Shown: piece after piece, positions 1 through 6,806 of the stretch | How positions within the stretch are numbered: position 1 is the first letter of the stretch | How the letters are laid out: each line of letters starts with the position of its first letter | Assembly: GCA_934661715.1 (NCBI GenBank) | Contig: CAKUJL010000062.1 | Coordinates: 1-7,932, forward strand | Source of the DNA: an uncultured Oscillospiraceae bacterium | GTDB lineage: Bacteria; Bacillota; Clostridia; Oscillospirales; Oscillospiraceae | Direction: 5' to 3' | Length of the DNA stretch: 7,932 nt | Notes under the pieces: generated by a model | Told to the model about the DNA's origin: nothing | The model's input: the letters and a program-made list of their open reading frames with translations, nothing else | The model's database searches: none | Translations under genes and position numbers: made by a program

Positions 1-110
1 TTGGTTTCTAAAAACCTAAATTGTCCAAGGTGTTTGTTCATGTTTCTCGTTGTTTAATTTACAAGGTGCACTCCGCATCATTCGCGGTTTTCGCTCACTT
101 TTAAGAGAGC
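1..110 (-). promoter_or_regulatory. Leader RNA of a leftward rRNA operon (operon itself outside window)
   Basis: This stretch lies downstream of three tandem minus-strand promoters and holds no ORF with coding character. Read on the minus strand, positions 70-51 give TGCACCTTGTAAATTAAACA. That resembles the boxA-like motif (TG..CTTTGAAAACTAAACAA) found in Bacillus and clostridial rRNA leaders and 16S-23S spacers, where NusB/S10-type antitermination acts. A small hairpin (GGTTT/AAACC, 3-16) lies near the edge. The inference is that a 16S rRNA gene, or a tRNA leading such an operon, starts a short way left of base 1. No mature rRNA sequence is visible inside the window, so this rests on promoter architecture and the leader motif. 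Confidence 0.7.
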
Positions 111-116
111 TTATTG

Positions 117-145
117 ATTCTATCACATCGTTTCGCGTTTGTCAA
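117..145 (-). promoter_or_regulatory. SigA promoter, rRNA array, most downstream (P3)
   Basis: On the minus strand the -35 box TTGACA (145-140) and -10 box TAGAAT (122-117) are separated by exactly 17 bp. An A-rich block (the complement of the T-run near 150-155) sits just upstream of the -35 box and could act as an UP element. Transcription would start near 110 and run leftward out of the window into the boxA-like leader. Confidence 0.85.
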
Positions 146-212
146 GAACTTTTTTCAAATTCTTTTCTTCGCTGTTTTTCGGTGTGATTCGCTTTCCGAA
201 GAAAGCTTACTG

Positions 213-241
213 ATTATATCATGTCGTTTCTCACTTGTCAA
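213..241 (-). promoter_or_regulatory. SigA promoter, rRNA array, middle (P2)
   Basis: This is a perfect-consensus promoter on the minus strand: -35 TTGACA (241-236), 17-bp spacer, -10 TATAAT (218-213). The A-rich upstream block is the same as at P3. The expected start near 206 falls at the beginning of a hairpin with a TTCG loop on the transcript (206-191). Confidence 0.88.
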
Positions 242-316
242 GAACTTTTTTCAAGTTTCTTTTGACTTTTTCGAAGCGATTTTCAAAATCAGGCCGTTCT
301 CTCGAACGCAGGTGTT

Positions 317-344
317 ATTATACCAGTTTCAAGACAAAAGTCAA
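317..344 (-). promoter_or_regulatory. SigA promoter, rRNA array, most upstream (P1)
   Basis: On the minus strand: -35 TTGACT (344-339), 16-bp spacer, and -10 TATAAT (322-317) preceded by TGG, which gives an extended -10 (TGnTATAAT). It lies 104 bp upstream of P2 and points the same way. Outside the two boxes it is not a copy of P2 or P3. It is about 80 bp beyond the hpf terminator, so it is insulated from the genes to the right. Confidence 0.82.
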
Positions 345-425
345 CAGAAATTTCGCCGTCTTTTTCCACAAAGACCGTGAGCTTCCATTTGTCTGTTTTG
401 ACGTCTGTCCACATGTTGTGTGCAT

Positions 426-456
426 AAAAAGAAGGACGCCCAAGCGGGCGTCCTTC
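426..456 (-). terminator. Intrinsic terminator of hpf
   Basis: Read on the minus strand, an 11-bp perfect stem (GAAGGACGCCC / GGGCGTCCTTC, 456-446 with 441-431) with a 4-base loop is followed by five T's (430-426). It begins 15 bases after the hpf stop codon. It ends hpf transcription before the rRNA promoter array. Confidence 0.95.
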
Positions 457-471
457 CGGAAATCTATTCTT

Positions 472-1011
472 TTACTCCGCGTCTTCGATGAGGCCGTAGC
501 CGCCGTCCTTTCTCTTGTAGACCACTGCGAACGCGCCGTCGTTGTCTTCATCGCGGAAGGCAAAGAACGTGTGCTCCAGCAGGTTCATCTGGAGGATGGC
601 TTCTTCTCTTGTCATCGGCTTCATGTTGAATTCCTTCTTGCGCACGATCTCAAACGTGCCTTCCTCGGGCTCTTCGGGCGCGAAGGAGGTGACGTCGGGG
701 GTGCGGACGAAGGCGTCCTGCCGCAGACGGCGGGAGAGTCTGGTCTTATTCTTGCGGATCTGCCGCTCCATCGTGGCGACCGCGGCGTCAATGGACGCGA
801 ACATGTCGGACGTGCTCTCTCGTGCGCGGAAGTACATGTTGGACGCGTGTACGGTAATTTCTGCGATGTTGCGGTCCTTGTCCACGCTGAACGTGACCAG
901 CGCCTCGGCGTCGTCGCCGAAGAACCGCTCGAGCTTCATGACCTTCTTTTCGGCATACTTGTGAACATTCTCCGGGAGGTTGACTTTCTTCTCGGTGTAC
1001 TGAAATCTCAT
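472..1011 (-). CDS. hpf: Ribosome hibernation promoting factor, long form (HPF/RaiA family)
   Basis: 179 aa. Long-form HPF binds the 30S decoding region and dimerises 70S ribosomes into inactive 100S particles in stationary phase or stress. The N-terminal S30AE domain spans about residues 1-100 (starts MRFQYTEKKVNLPENVHKYA, with the acidic/hydrophobic strand AEITVHASNMYFRAREST at 50-67). A charged linker of about 20 residues follows. The C-terminal dimerisation domain is at about 122-176 (IVRKKEFNMKPMTREEAILQ...). The length fits the family (about 180 aa). The start is supported by AAAGGAG nine bases upstream. It has its own promoter and strong terminator, so it is monocistronic, though read-through from the XRE gene cannot be excluded. 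Family assignment is firm. Confidence 0.96.
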   Translation of the reverse strand: MRFQYTEKKVNLPENVHKYAEKKVMKLERFFGDDAEALVTFSVDKDRNIAEITVHASNMYFRARESTSDMFASIDAAVATMERQIRKNKTRLSRRLRQDAFVRTPDVTSFAPEEPEEGTFEIVRKKEFNMKPMTREEAILQMNLLEHTFFAFRDEDNDGAFAVVYKRKDGGYGLIEDAE

Positions 1012-1075
1012 ATTAAGCCGCTCCTTTCGTTTTTGCCTGTGCAGAGGTTTGGGTCTCCTTTTCCTCTGTGTCTAC

Positions 1076-1104
1076 AGGATACCACATTTTGCACAATTTT
1101 TCAA
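1076..1104 (-). promoter_or_regulatory. Promoter of hpf
   Basis: On the minus strand: -35 TTGAAA (1104-1099), 17-bp spacer, -10 TATCCT (1081-1076) with an upstream TGG, giving an extended -10. Transcription would start near 1069. The roughly 58-base leader contains an imperfectly loaded hairpin (CAGAGG/CCTCTG, 1068-1063 with 1047-1042) whose 15-base loop carries an SD-like AAAGGAG. The real hpf RBS lies downstream of this hairpin. Confidence 0.75.
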
Positions 1105-1147
1105 GCTTCCAAACGCAGTTTCCGGTGAATATTCTGTAAACAGTGTT

Positions 1148-1360
1148 TTATGAGAGTATGTCGACCAGTTCGCGCATCGAAATCCCGAAAAAACGCGCCA
1201 GCGCCAGCAGATTTCTCGTGCTCATATTCTCCTGCCGCCCGGCCAGAAAAGCGCGCAGCGTCCCGGCGTCGATGCCCGTTGCGTGCGACAGCTGCACCGC
1301 GCGTATATTCCGCTCCTGCATGAGCCGCTTGAGAGCCGCTCCGTCAAAGCTTCTCGTCAT
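1148..1360 (-). CDS. Small XRE-family (Cro/CI-type) helix-turn-helix protein
   Basis: 70 aa, essentially a single HTH_3 domain (about residues 8-67). The recognition region is visible as QLSHATGIDAGTLRAFLAGR (23-42), followed by the family-typical STRNLLALARFFGISMRELVDIL. There is no extra ligand or sensor domain, so it probably acts as a small DNA-binding regulator. Its ATG overlaps the stop of the upstream DUF4364 gene (ATGA at 1360-1357), which implies translational coupling in one operon. No clear terminator follows, so its transcript may continue toward hpf. The target is unknown. Confidence 0.88.
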   Translation of the reverse strand: MTRSFDGAALKRLMQERNIRAVQLSHATGIDAGTLRAFLAGRQENMSTRNLLALARFFGISMRELVDILS

Positions 1361-1890
1361 CGTTCCGTTTTCTGAAGCAGCTGCTTCATGACGCCGTTGT
1401 AGATGGCCTCGGCCTGCTGCTCAAAGGCCCGCTGCAAAGCCCTTCCCTGCGTTTTGCCCGGCGCGGTCAGCTCCAGCTTCATGAGCGTTCCCTGATCGTC
1501 GTCGAGATACATCTCCACCGTGCAGCTGCCGTTTTCCTGCTCTTTGAGCTCGCTGTGGACAAATTCTCCGCGCCGGGTCTGGGCGTTGAATTTATCGACC
1601 GCCGCCTGCGCCCGCTGCATGACGGGAAAGGCGATGGAGTCCCGCGTCACTTCCTCCTGCTCGCGGCCCTTCGCCGTAATGACAAAGCTGTCTTCGCCGC
1701 ACGGCTCCAGATGTCCGCTTTCGACCATCTGCGGCACGGCGATGCTCACATCAAAATAACTCAGCCGGTCGTCCTGATAACACAGCTCGTAAATCTTCTG
1801 CAGCGTCAGCGGATACTTCGCCTTCGCCGCCACAAACAGAATCAGAACCTTCACATCCAGCATGTCCCGGATGAATCCGCGCTCTTCCAT
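1357..1890 (-). CDS. DUF4364 family protein
   Basis: 177 aa from ATG at 1890. This start is preferred over the in-frame ATG at 1992 because AGAGGTG lies 6 bases before it and the promoter sits inside the longer reading frame. The N-terminus (about 1-80: FIRDMLDVKVLILFVAAKAKYPLTLQKIYELCYQDDRLSYFDVS) has the predicted winged-helix look of this clostridial family. The second half (about 85-170) is an alpha/beta region with strands such as CTVEMYLDDDQGTLMKLELTAPG. There is no signal peptide or membrane segment. The function of DUF4364 is not established; the winged helix plus the coupled XRE gene downstream suggest a transcriptional role, which is inference. It is transcribed divergently from the CAP-domain gene. 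Confidence 0.88.
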   Translation of the reverse strand: MEERGFIRDMLDVKVLILFVAAKAKYPLTLQKIYELCYQDDRLSYFDVSIAVPQMVESGHLEPCGEDSFVITAKGREQEEVTRDSIAFPVMQRAQAAVDKFNAQTRRGEFVHSELKEQENGSCTVEMYLDDDQGTLMKLELTAPGKTQGRALQRAFEQQAEAIYNGVMKQLLQKTER

Positions 1891-1928
1891 TTCGTCACCT
1901 CTTTGGTAAGGATTTCTAACATCTCTAT

Positions 1929-1958
1929 AGTATACCATAAAACCTGCTGAAAACACAA
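1929..1958 (-). promoter_or_regulatory. Promoter of the DUF4364-XRE operon
   Basis: On the minus strand: -35 TTGTGT (1958-1953), 18-bp spacer, -10 TATACT (1934-1929). The expected start near 1922 gives a 5' UTR of about 30 bases carrying the AGAGGTG ribosome binding site. Its presence rules against translation from the upstream ATG at 1992. Confidence 0.75.
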
Positions 1959-2050
1959 GGATTTTGGCGAACGCGCATTTTCTTTCCAACATTTACAGCT
2001 TGCCTTTTGCCACACGCTGGCGTAAAAAGAAAAGCAAGGAGGGAAACCCA

Positions 2051-2704
2051 ATGAAAAGAAAAATCTTCACATTCACAGCAACCCTGGCGCTTTCTGCCGC
2101 GCTGATCATCTCCGCGCAGGCAGCAGACGCCCCGTCGTGCGCGAAGACCTCGCGCAGAGCATGTCCGGAAACGCGCGTGTGTCAGCCGTGCGTGCCAAGC
2201 TGGTGCTGGAGCCTTCCGTGCACACCGAGCCAGCCCGAAACGCCGGACACGCCCGACGTCCCCGATACGCCTGACACACCGGAAACACCGGATACGCCGG
2301 AAACCCCCGACACGCCGGACAGCGGCAGTACATCCTCTTACGCCCAGCAGGTGCTGGACCTTGTCAACCGCGAACGCGCCATCTACGGTCTGGAAAGCCT
2401 GCGCCTGGACGACACGCTCAGCCGCTATGCCGCCGTCAAATCGCAGGACATGCACGACAACGCCTACTTCAGCCACACCAGCCCCGCCTACGGTTCGCCG
2501 TTCGACATGATGAAGTCCTTCGGCATCACGTACAACTACGCCGGCGAAAACATCGCCATGGGCTATGCCACGCCCGACGCCGTCGTGACCGCGTGGATGA
2601 ACTCCGCCGGACACCGCGCGAACATCCTCTCTTCAAACTTCACGCGCATGGGCATCGGCTACGTCGAAGACGGAAACTATTGGACCCAGTGGTTCATCGG
2701 CTGA
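2051..2704 (+). CDS. Secreted CAP/SCP-domain protein (YkwD-like) with Pro-Thr-Asp linker
   Basis: 217 aa from ATG at 2051, chosen over the ATG at 1964 because AAGGAGGG (2036-2043) sits 7 bases upstream and a signal peptide follows at once (residues 1-24, MKRKIFTF then a hydrophobic core, probable cleavage after AQA). Residues 28-61 are Cys- and Pro-rich. Residues 63-90 are a (D/E)TP repeat linker. The CAP domain is at about 95-217, with AQQVLDLVNRERAIYGLESL, H142 in YFSHTSP, GENIAMGY (165-172) and the signature GHRANILSSNFTRMGIGY (187-204). Bacterial CAP proteins are extracellular or spore/cell-surface proteins of largely unknown activity. The Cys-rich segment looks out of frame (see findings). 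A terminator follows at 2746. No clear promoter was found between it and the divergent DUF4364 gene. Confidence 0.92.
   Translation: MKRKIFTFTATLALSAALIISAQAADAPSCAKTSRRACPETRVCQPCVPSWCWSLPCTPSQPETPDTPDVPDTPDTPETPDTPETPDTPDSGSTSSYAQQVLDLVNRERAIYGLESLRLDDTLSRYAAVKSQDMHDNAYFSHTSPAYGSPFDMMKSFGITYNYAGENIAMGYATPDAVVTAWMNSAGHRANILSSNFTRMGIGYVEDGNYWTQWFIG
2237..2320 (+). repeat. Tripeptide repeat linker (TPD/TPE) in the CAP protein
   Basis: Nine consecutive 9-base units encode ETP, DTP, DVP, DTP, DTP, ETP, DTP, ETP and DTP, followed by D (residues 63-90). Pro every third residue with acidic residues gives an extended, flexible spacer between the N-terminus and the CAP domain. The unit number is likely to vary between strains by replication slippage. 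Confidence 0.9.
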
Positions 2705-2745
2705 GCCGGTATACTATATTATAGATAGAACCAAATTCCTTCCTC

Positions 2746-2775
2746 ACCCCGCCAACCCCGGCGGGGTCTTTTTTT
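2746..2775 (+). terminator. Intrinsic terminator of the CAP gene
   Basis: An 8-bp GC-rich stem (ACCCCGCC 2746-2753 / GGCGGGGT 2760-2767) with a 6-base loop AACCCC is followed by C and a run of seven T's (2769-2775). It lies 42 bases after the CAP stop codon and 73 bases before spoVFA, separating the two transcripts. Confidence 0.92.
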
Positions 2776-2815
2776 GTCTTCTTCCGCGGTTTCGTGGCGC
2801 AGGCGGGCCGCACTG

Positions 2816-2824
2816 CATATCTTA
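2816..2824 (+). promoter_or_regulatory. Candidate mother-cell sigma (SigK/SigE-type) -10 element for spoVFA
   Basis: CATATCTTA matches the SigK -10 consensus CATAnnnTA and partly the SigE -10 consensus. It lies 25 bases upstream of the spoVFA start, between the CAP terminator and the gene. In Bacillus subtilis the spoVF operon is SigK-dependent. The expected -35 AC is not clearly present at the right distance, and no good SigA promoter is seen here. The match could be chance. Confidence 0.35.
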
Positions 2825-2848
2825 ATTGTGAGAACTCAGAAAGAAGGG

Positions 2849-3697
2849 ATGCGTTTGATTCATTCGATTGCCGTCCTCGGCGGCGACGCGCGGCAGCGGT
2901 ATCTGGCGGAGCTTCTGCGCGAATCCGGTTTTGCCGTTCAGGTCTTTGCCGTTCCGGGTCTGGAAAACACCGCGCCTTCCGTGCAGGAGGCCGTTTGCGG
3001 GGCGGACGCCGTCTGCCTGCCCACGCCTGCGGTGCGTTCCGGCTCGATCGCGGGCTTTGAAGCGCTCACGCCCGCGCAGCTGTTAAGCGCTCTTCCGGAA
3101 CAGGCCGTCATCTTTGGCGGCGGCCTCGGCGCGTTCAGGACGCTTCTGCAAAAGACGAACACGCCGCATTACGACTTCCTGCAAAACCCCGCCCTCACGC
3201 TCGAAAATGCCGCGCTCACCGCCGAAGGCGCCCTTTCTCTCGCCCTTCAGTCCATGCCCGAGGCGATACAGGACGCTTTTGTTTTGGTGACCGGCTTCGG
3301 CCGCATCGGAAAAAGCCTTGCCCGAAAGCTCAAAGCCCTTGGCGCAAACGTCACGCTCACCACAAGACGCCTCAGCCAGTTTTCCACCATCGAGCAGCTT
3401 TCCTGCACGCCCGACGAGACCGGCGTCTACCGCCAGCCCCTTTCGCAGTACGCCTGCGTCTTCAACACCGTCCCCGCGCCCGTCTTCTCCGCCGAACAGA
3501 TTCGCTCACTTTCTCCCGGCTGCGTCTACATAGAGCTCGCGTCCAGCCCCGGCGGCATCGCGCCCGACGCCGAAAAGCCCGCAGTCTACATCGCCGCACC
3601 CGGCCTTCCCGGAAAAACCGCGCCAAAAACCGCGGCGAAGCTTCTCTTCCGCGCCATGCTCGATTCCGACTTTTTTTCATCTCAGGAGGCTTTATGA
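2849..3697 (+). CDS. spoVFA: Dipicolinate synthase subunit A
   Basis: 282 aa (B. subtilis SpoVFA is about 297). With SpoVFB it forms dipicolinate synthase, which oxidises the lysine-pathway intermediate (tetrahydrodipicolinate or its hydroxylated precursor) to dipicolinic acid in the mother cell for spore core dehydration. Visible: an N-terminal alpha/beta domain (IAVLGGDARQRYLAELL, residues 7-23), FGGGLG (89-94), the NAD(P)-binding loop VTGFGRIGKSLA (147-158) and the family C-terminal motif APGLPGKTAPKTAA (250-263). The ATG at 2849 directly abuts the GAAGGG ribosome binding site; the in-frame TTG at 2855 has better spacing (6 bases) and could be the true start, removing two residues. The stop overlaps the spoVFB start (ATGA), so the two are translationally coupled. 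Confidence 0.95.
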   Translation: MRLIHSIAVLGGDARQRYLAELLRESGFAVQVFAVPGLENTAPSVQEAVCGADAVCLPTPAVRSGSIAGFEALTPAQLLSALPEQAVIFGGGLGAFRTLLQKTNTPHYDFLQNPALTLENAALTAEGALSLALQSMPEAIQDAFVLVTGFGRIGKSLARKLKALGANVTLTTRRLSQFSTIEQLSCTPDETGVYRQPLSQYACVFNTVPAPVFSAEQIRSLSPGCVYIELASSPGGIAPDAEKPAVYIAAPGLPGKTAPKTAAKLLFRAMLDSDFFSSQEAL

Positions 3698-4266
3698 AAA
3701 CACCTGTCCTCGGCTTTGCCATGTGCGGCTCGTTCTGCACCTTTGCGCCCGTATTGGACGCGCTCGAAGAGCTCCATACCGTCTTCCCCGACATTATCCC
3801 CATTCTATCCGACGTTTCCTTTGAGACCGACTCCCGCTTCGGCGAGGCCGCGTCCTTCCGGGAGCGCCTGGAGGCCATCTGCGGCCATGAAATTCTCCAT
3901 ACCATCCCCGCCGTCGAGCCCATCGGCCCGAAGTCGCTTCTCGACGCGCTCGTCATTGCGCCCTGCACCGGAAACACAATCGCAAAGCTTGCAAACGGCA
4001 TCGCCGACACGCCCGTCACCTTAGCGGCCAAAGCCCATCTTCGAAACGAAGCGCCCATCATCCTCGCCGTCTCCACCAACGACGCCCTCGCTGGAAACGC
4101 CGCGAACATCGGTGCGCTTCTCAACCGCAAGCACTACTATTTTGTTCCCTTCCGGCAGGACAGTCCGCAGAAAAAGCCCCGCTCGATGGTCGCGGACTTC
4201 ACAAAGCTCACCGACACCGTCTGCCACGCCCTGCAAGGAGAGCAGATTCAGCCGATTCTTCTTTAG
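3694..4266 (+). CDS. spoVFB: Dipicolinate synthase subunit B
   Basis: 190 aa (B. subtilis homologue about 200). It is a flavoprotein-fold (HFCD-like) partner of SpoVFA in dipicolinic acid synthesis. Visible: the N-terminal GFAMCGSFCTF (7-17) typical of this subunit, APCTGNTIAKLANGIADTPVTLAAKAHLRN (89-118), which corresponds to the flavoprotein-family nucleotide-site region, and SMVADF (164-169). An AGGAGG (3684-3689) lies 4 bases before ATG, inside the end of spoVFA. Only these two genes form the operon. The asd and dapG genes that follow in Bacillus are absent; the convergent dehydrogenase gene comes next. Assignment is firm from sequence and pairing. Confidence 0.95.
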   Translation: MKTPVLGFAMCGSFCTFAPVLDALEELHTVFPDIIPILSDVSFETDSRFGEAASFRERLEAICGHEILHTIPAVEPIGPKSLLDALVIAPCTGNTIAKLANGIADTPVTLAAKAHLRNEAPIILAVSTNDALAGNAANIGALLNRKHYYFVPFRQDSPQKKPRSMVADFTKLTDTVCHALQGEQIQPILL

Positions 4267-4275
4267 ACACGCAAA

Positions 4276-4305
4276 ACCCGCCGCAAGGACTTCCTTACGG
4301 CGGGT
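4276..4305. terminator. Bidirectional terminator between spoVFB and the convergent dehydrogenase gene
   Basis: The stem ACCCGCCG/CGGCGGGT (4276-4283 with 4298-4305) is extended past a C/A mismatch by AAGG/CCTT, with a 4-base loop ACTT. It lies between two convergent stop codons (4266 and 4312). On the plus strand it is followed by GCATCTTTATTT, on the minus strand by TTTTGCG. Both T-tracts are moderate, and the position suggests it serves both transcripts. Confidence 0.82.
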
Positions 4306-4311
4306 GCATCT

Positions 4312-5514
4312 TTATTTGCGCATGAGGCCGACGCAGTCGTAATACGGCTTCGTTGCAATCAGCGCCTTGTTCTCCAAAAACGGCGTGTGCAGGAGCGTAA
4401 TGACCGCGTAGTCGCAGGCGTCCATCGCTTCTTCGAGCGTGTGGTTCTGAAAGCCCGCGACGGCTCCCTTGATAAACGGCTCGCAGGCGAGAACCTCGTA
4501 GCCCTTGTTCTTCAGGATGTTCGCAAACAGCACCGACGGGCTCTCGCGCGTATCGTCGATGTTCGCCTTGAAGCTCATGCCGAGCACCGCGATTTTCGCG
4601 CCGGGCCTCACATCCTTTCCGATGCGCTCTGCGACCCACTCGGGCTTCCCGTCATTGACCGTCCGCGCCTCATAGATCAGCGGCGTGATGTCCTCGAACT
4701 TTTCATGGATGAACCACGGGTCGACCGCGATGCAGTGTCCGCCCACGCCGACGCCCGGCGTATGCACGTTCACGCGCGGATGGCAGTTGGCAAGCTCGAT
4801 GAGGTTGAAAACGTCGATCCCCAGCCGGTCGCAGACCTTGCTCAGTTCGTTGGCGTAGGCGATGTTAATGTCGCGGAACGTATTTTCCGTCAGCTTGCAC
4901 ATCTCCGCCGTCAAGTCGTCCGTCAGCCGAATCGTGCCCTTCGTCACAACCTTTTCATAGATGGACTTGGCATACGCGGCCGCCTCGGGGCGGTTCGAGC
5001 CGATGATGCGGTCATTTTCGCGCAGCTCGATGAGCATTCTGCCGGGGATGATGCGTTCCGGGCAGTGCGCGGTCATAAACTGGCCCTTCTCCATCCCGCT
5101 CACCTCTGCCACGATCGACTCCACCAGCCGCGTGGAATAAGGCGGCGACGTCGACTCCAGCACGCAAAGATCGCCGGGCTTTGCCACCGAACCGACCTCC
5201 CGCGCCGCAGACTCCACAAAGCGCATATCAGAGACTCTCTTGTGATCCTCGGTCTGCTTATACGGCGTCTGCACCGCGATGATGAAAACGTCGGCAGGCT
5301 CCGGCTTCGTCACAAAGTGCAGCCGGCCCGTTTCCATCGCCTGCGTCAAAGCATCCTGAAGACCGGGCTCTACAATGTGAATTTTGCCGCCGTTCAGCTG
5401 GTCGACGACCTCCTGCTTCACATCAAAGCCGCAGACCTCGAAGCCCGCCAGCGTAAAGGTAATGGCCGTCGGCAGGCCAATGTAGCCGCAGCCCATAATT
5501 TCAATTTTTTTCAT
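4312..5514 (-). CDS. wecC: Nucleotide-sugar dehydrogenase, UDP-N-acetyl-D-mannosamine dehydrogenase type (WecC-like)
   Basis: 400 aa, full length for the UDP-glucose/GDP-mannose dehydrogenase family. It oxidises the C6 hydroxyl of a UDP-sugar to a carboxylate in two NAD-dependent steps. Visible: an N-terminal Rossmann motif GCGYIGLPTA (8-17), TSPPYST (122-128), the central-domain motif EMCKLTENTFRDINIAYANEL (204-224), LANCHPRVNVHTPGVGVGGHCIAVDPWFI (241-269) with the catalytic Cys261, and the C-terminal domain beginning KIAVLGMSFKANIDDTRESP (307-326). HPRVN plus GVGGHCIAVDPWF resembles WecC-type enzymes more than UDP-glucose dehydrogenases, so UDP-ManNAc to UDP-ManNAcA is the best guess. The RBS AGGGAG is close upstream. 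It stands alone, with no epimerase or glycosyltransferase genes nearby. Substrate confidence is moderate; family is certain. Confidence 0.92.
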   Translation of the reverse strand: MKKIEIMGCGYIGLPTAITFTLAGFEVCGFDVKQEVVDQLNGGKIHIVEPGLQDALTQAMETGRLHFVTKPEPADVFIIAVQTPYKQTEDHKRVSDMRFVESAAREVGSVAKPGDLCVLESTSPPYSTRLVESIVAEVSGMEKGQFMTAHCPERIIPGRMLIELRENDRIIGSNRPEAAAYAKSIYEKVVTKGTIRLTDDLTAEMCKLTENTFRDINIAYANELSKVCDRLGIDVFNLIELANCHPRVNVHTPGVGVGGHCIAVDPWFIHEKFEDITPLIYEARTVNDGKPEWVAERIGKDVRPGAKIAVLGMSFKANIDDTRESPSVLFANILKNKGYEVLACEPFIKGAVAGFQNHTLEEAMDACDYAVITLLHTPFLENKALIATKPYYDCVGLMRK

Positions 5515-5550
5515 TGGGAAGCTCCCTTTCTGCTTGAATCATCAGGGAGT

Positions 5551-5565
5551 ATCATACCCCATTTT

Positions 5566-5579
<14 letters not shown>
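5551..5579 (-). promoter_or_regulatory. Promoter of the wecC-like gene, overlapping the metK 3' end
   Basis: On the minus strand: -35 TTGCAA (5579-5574), 17-bp spacer, -10 TATGAT (5556-5551). The -35 box lies in the last codons of metK (stop at 5568-5566). A short imperfect palindrome, GGGAGTATCATACCCC (5545-5560), is centred on the -10 box and could be an operator or chance. Confidence 0.75.
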
Positions 5580-6726
<1,147 letters not shown>

Positions 6727-6754
6727 TTGTTTGTGCTCCTTTCGTGGTCCGGGG

Positions 6755-6790
6755 AAAAGAAAATGCGCTCTGCATACTCTGCAAAGCGCA
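6755..6790 (-). terminator. Riboswitch-controlled intrinsic terminator upstream of metK
   Basis: On the minus strand, the stem TGCGCTTTGCA (6790-6780) / TGCAGAGCGCA (6774-6764) has one T-G wobble and a 5-base loop GAGTA, and is followed by TTTTCTTTT (6763-6755). It lies between the SAM-I aptamer and the metK RBS. GCTTTGC in its 5' arm (6787-6781) can instead pair with GCGAAGC (6827-6821) in the aptamer's P4 region (7 bp, one wobble), giving a plausible antiterminator. Confidence 0.92.
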
Positions 6791-6806
6791 CGAAATCTCA
6801 TATTCC

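Larger units (their letters stand above)
105..261 (-). repeat. Direct repeat of an rRNA promoter cassette (two copies, 96 bp apart)
   Basis: Positions 105-165 and 201-261 align without gaps over most of their length. Both carry the -10, spacer, -35 and upstream A-tract. An identical 20-base block (139-158 and 235-254) covers the -35 box and the A-rich upstream element. The spacers differ mainly between the two boxes. This looks like a local duplication of a promoter unit that has since diverged, kept under selection at the promoter elements. Confidence 0.8.

Noticed and set aside
235..1128. 297-codon open frame on the plus strand opposite hpf and the rRNA promoters
   Set aside because: It covers three promoters, a terminator and hpf in antisense, and the peptide shows no family features.
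1964..2050. Upstream in-frame ATG codons extending the CAP protein (1964), and on the minus strand the DUF4364 protein (1992)
   Set aside because: Both extensions lack an RBS. The signal peptide (CAP) and the promoter plus RBS (DUF4364) fix the internal starts.
1925..2614. 229-codon open frame on the minus strand opposite the CAP gene
   Set aside because: Low-complexity Arg/Gly/Val composition with repeats mirrored from the CAP linker; no RBS.
2708..2727. AT-rich TATACTATATTATAG after the CAP stop, possibly a promoter
   Set aside because: No -35 box at 16-18 bp, and any transcript would meet the terminator at 2746 at once.
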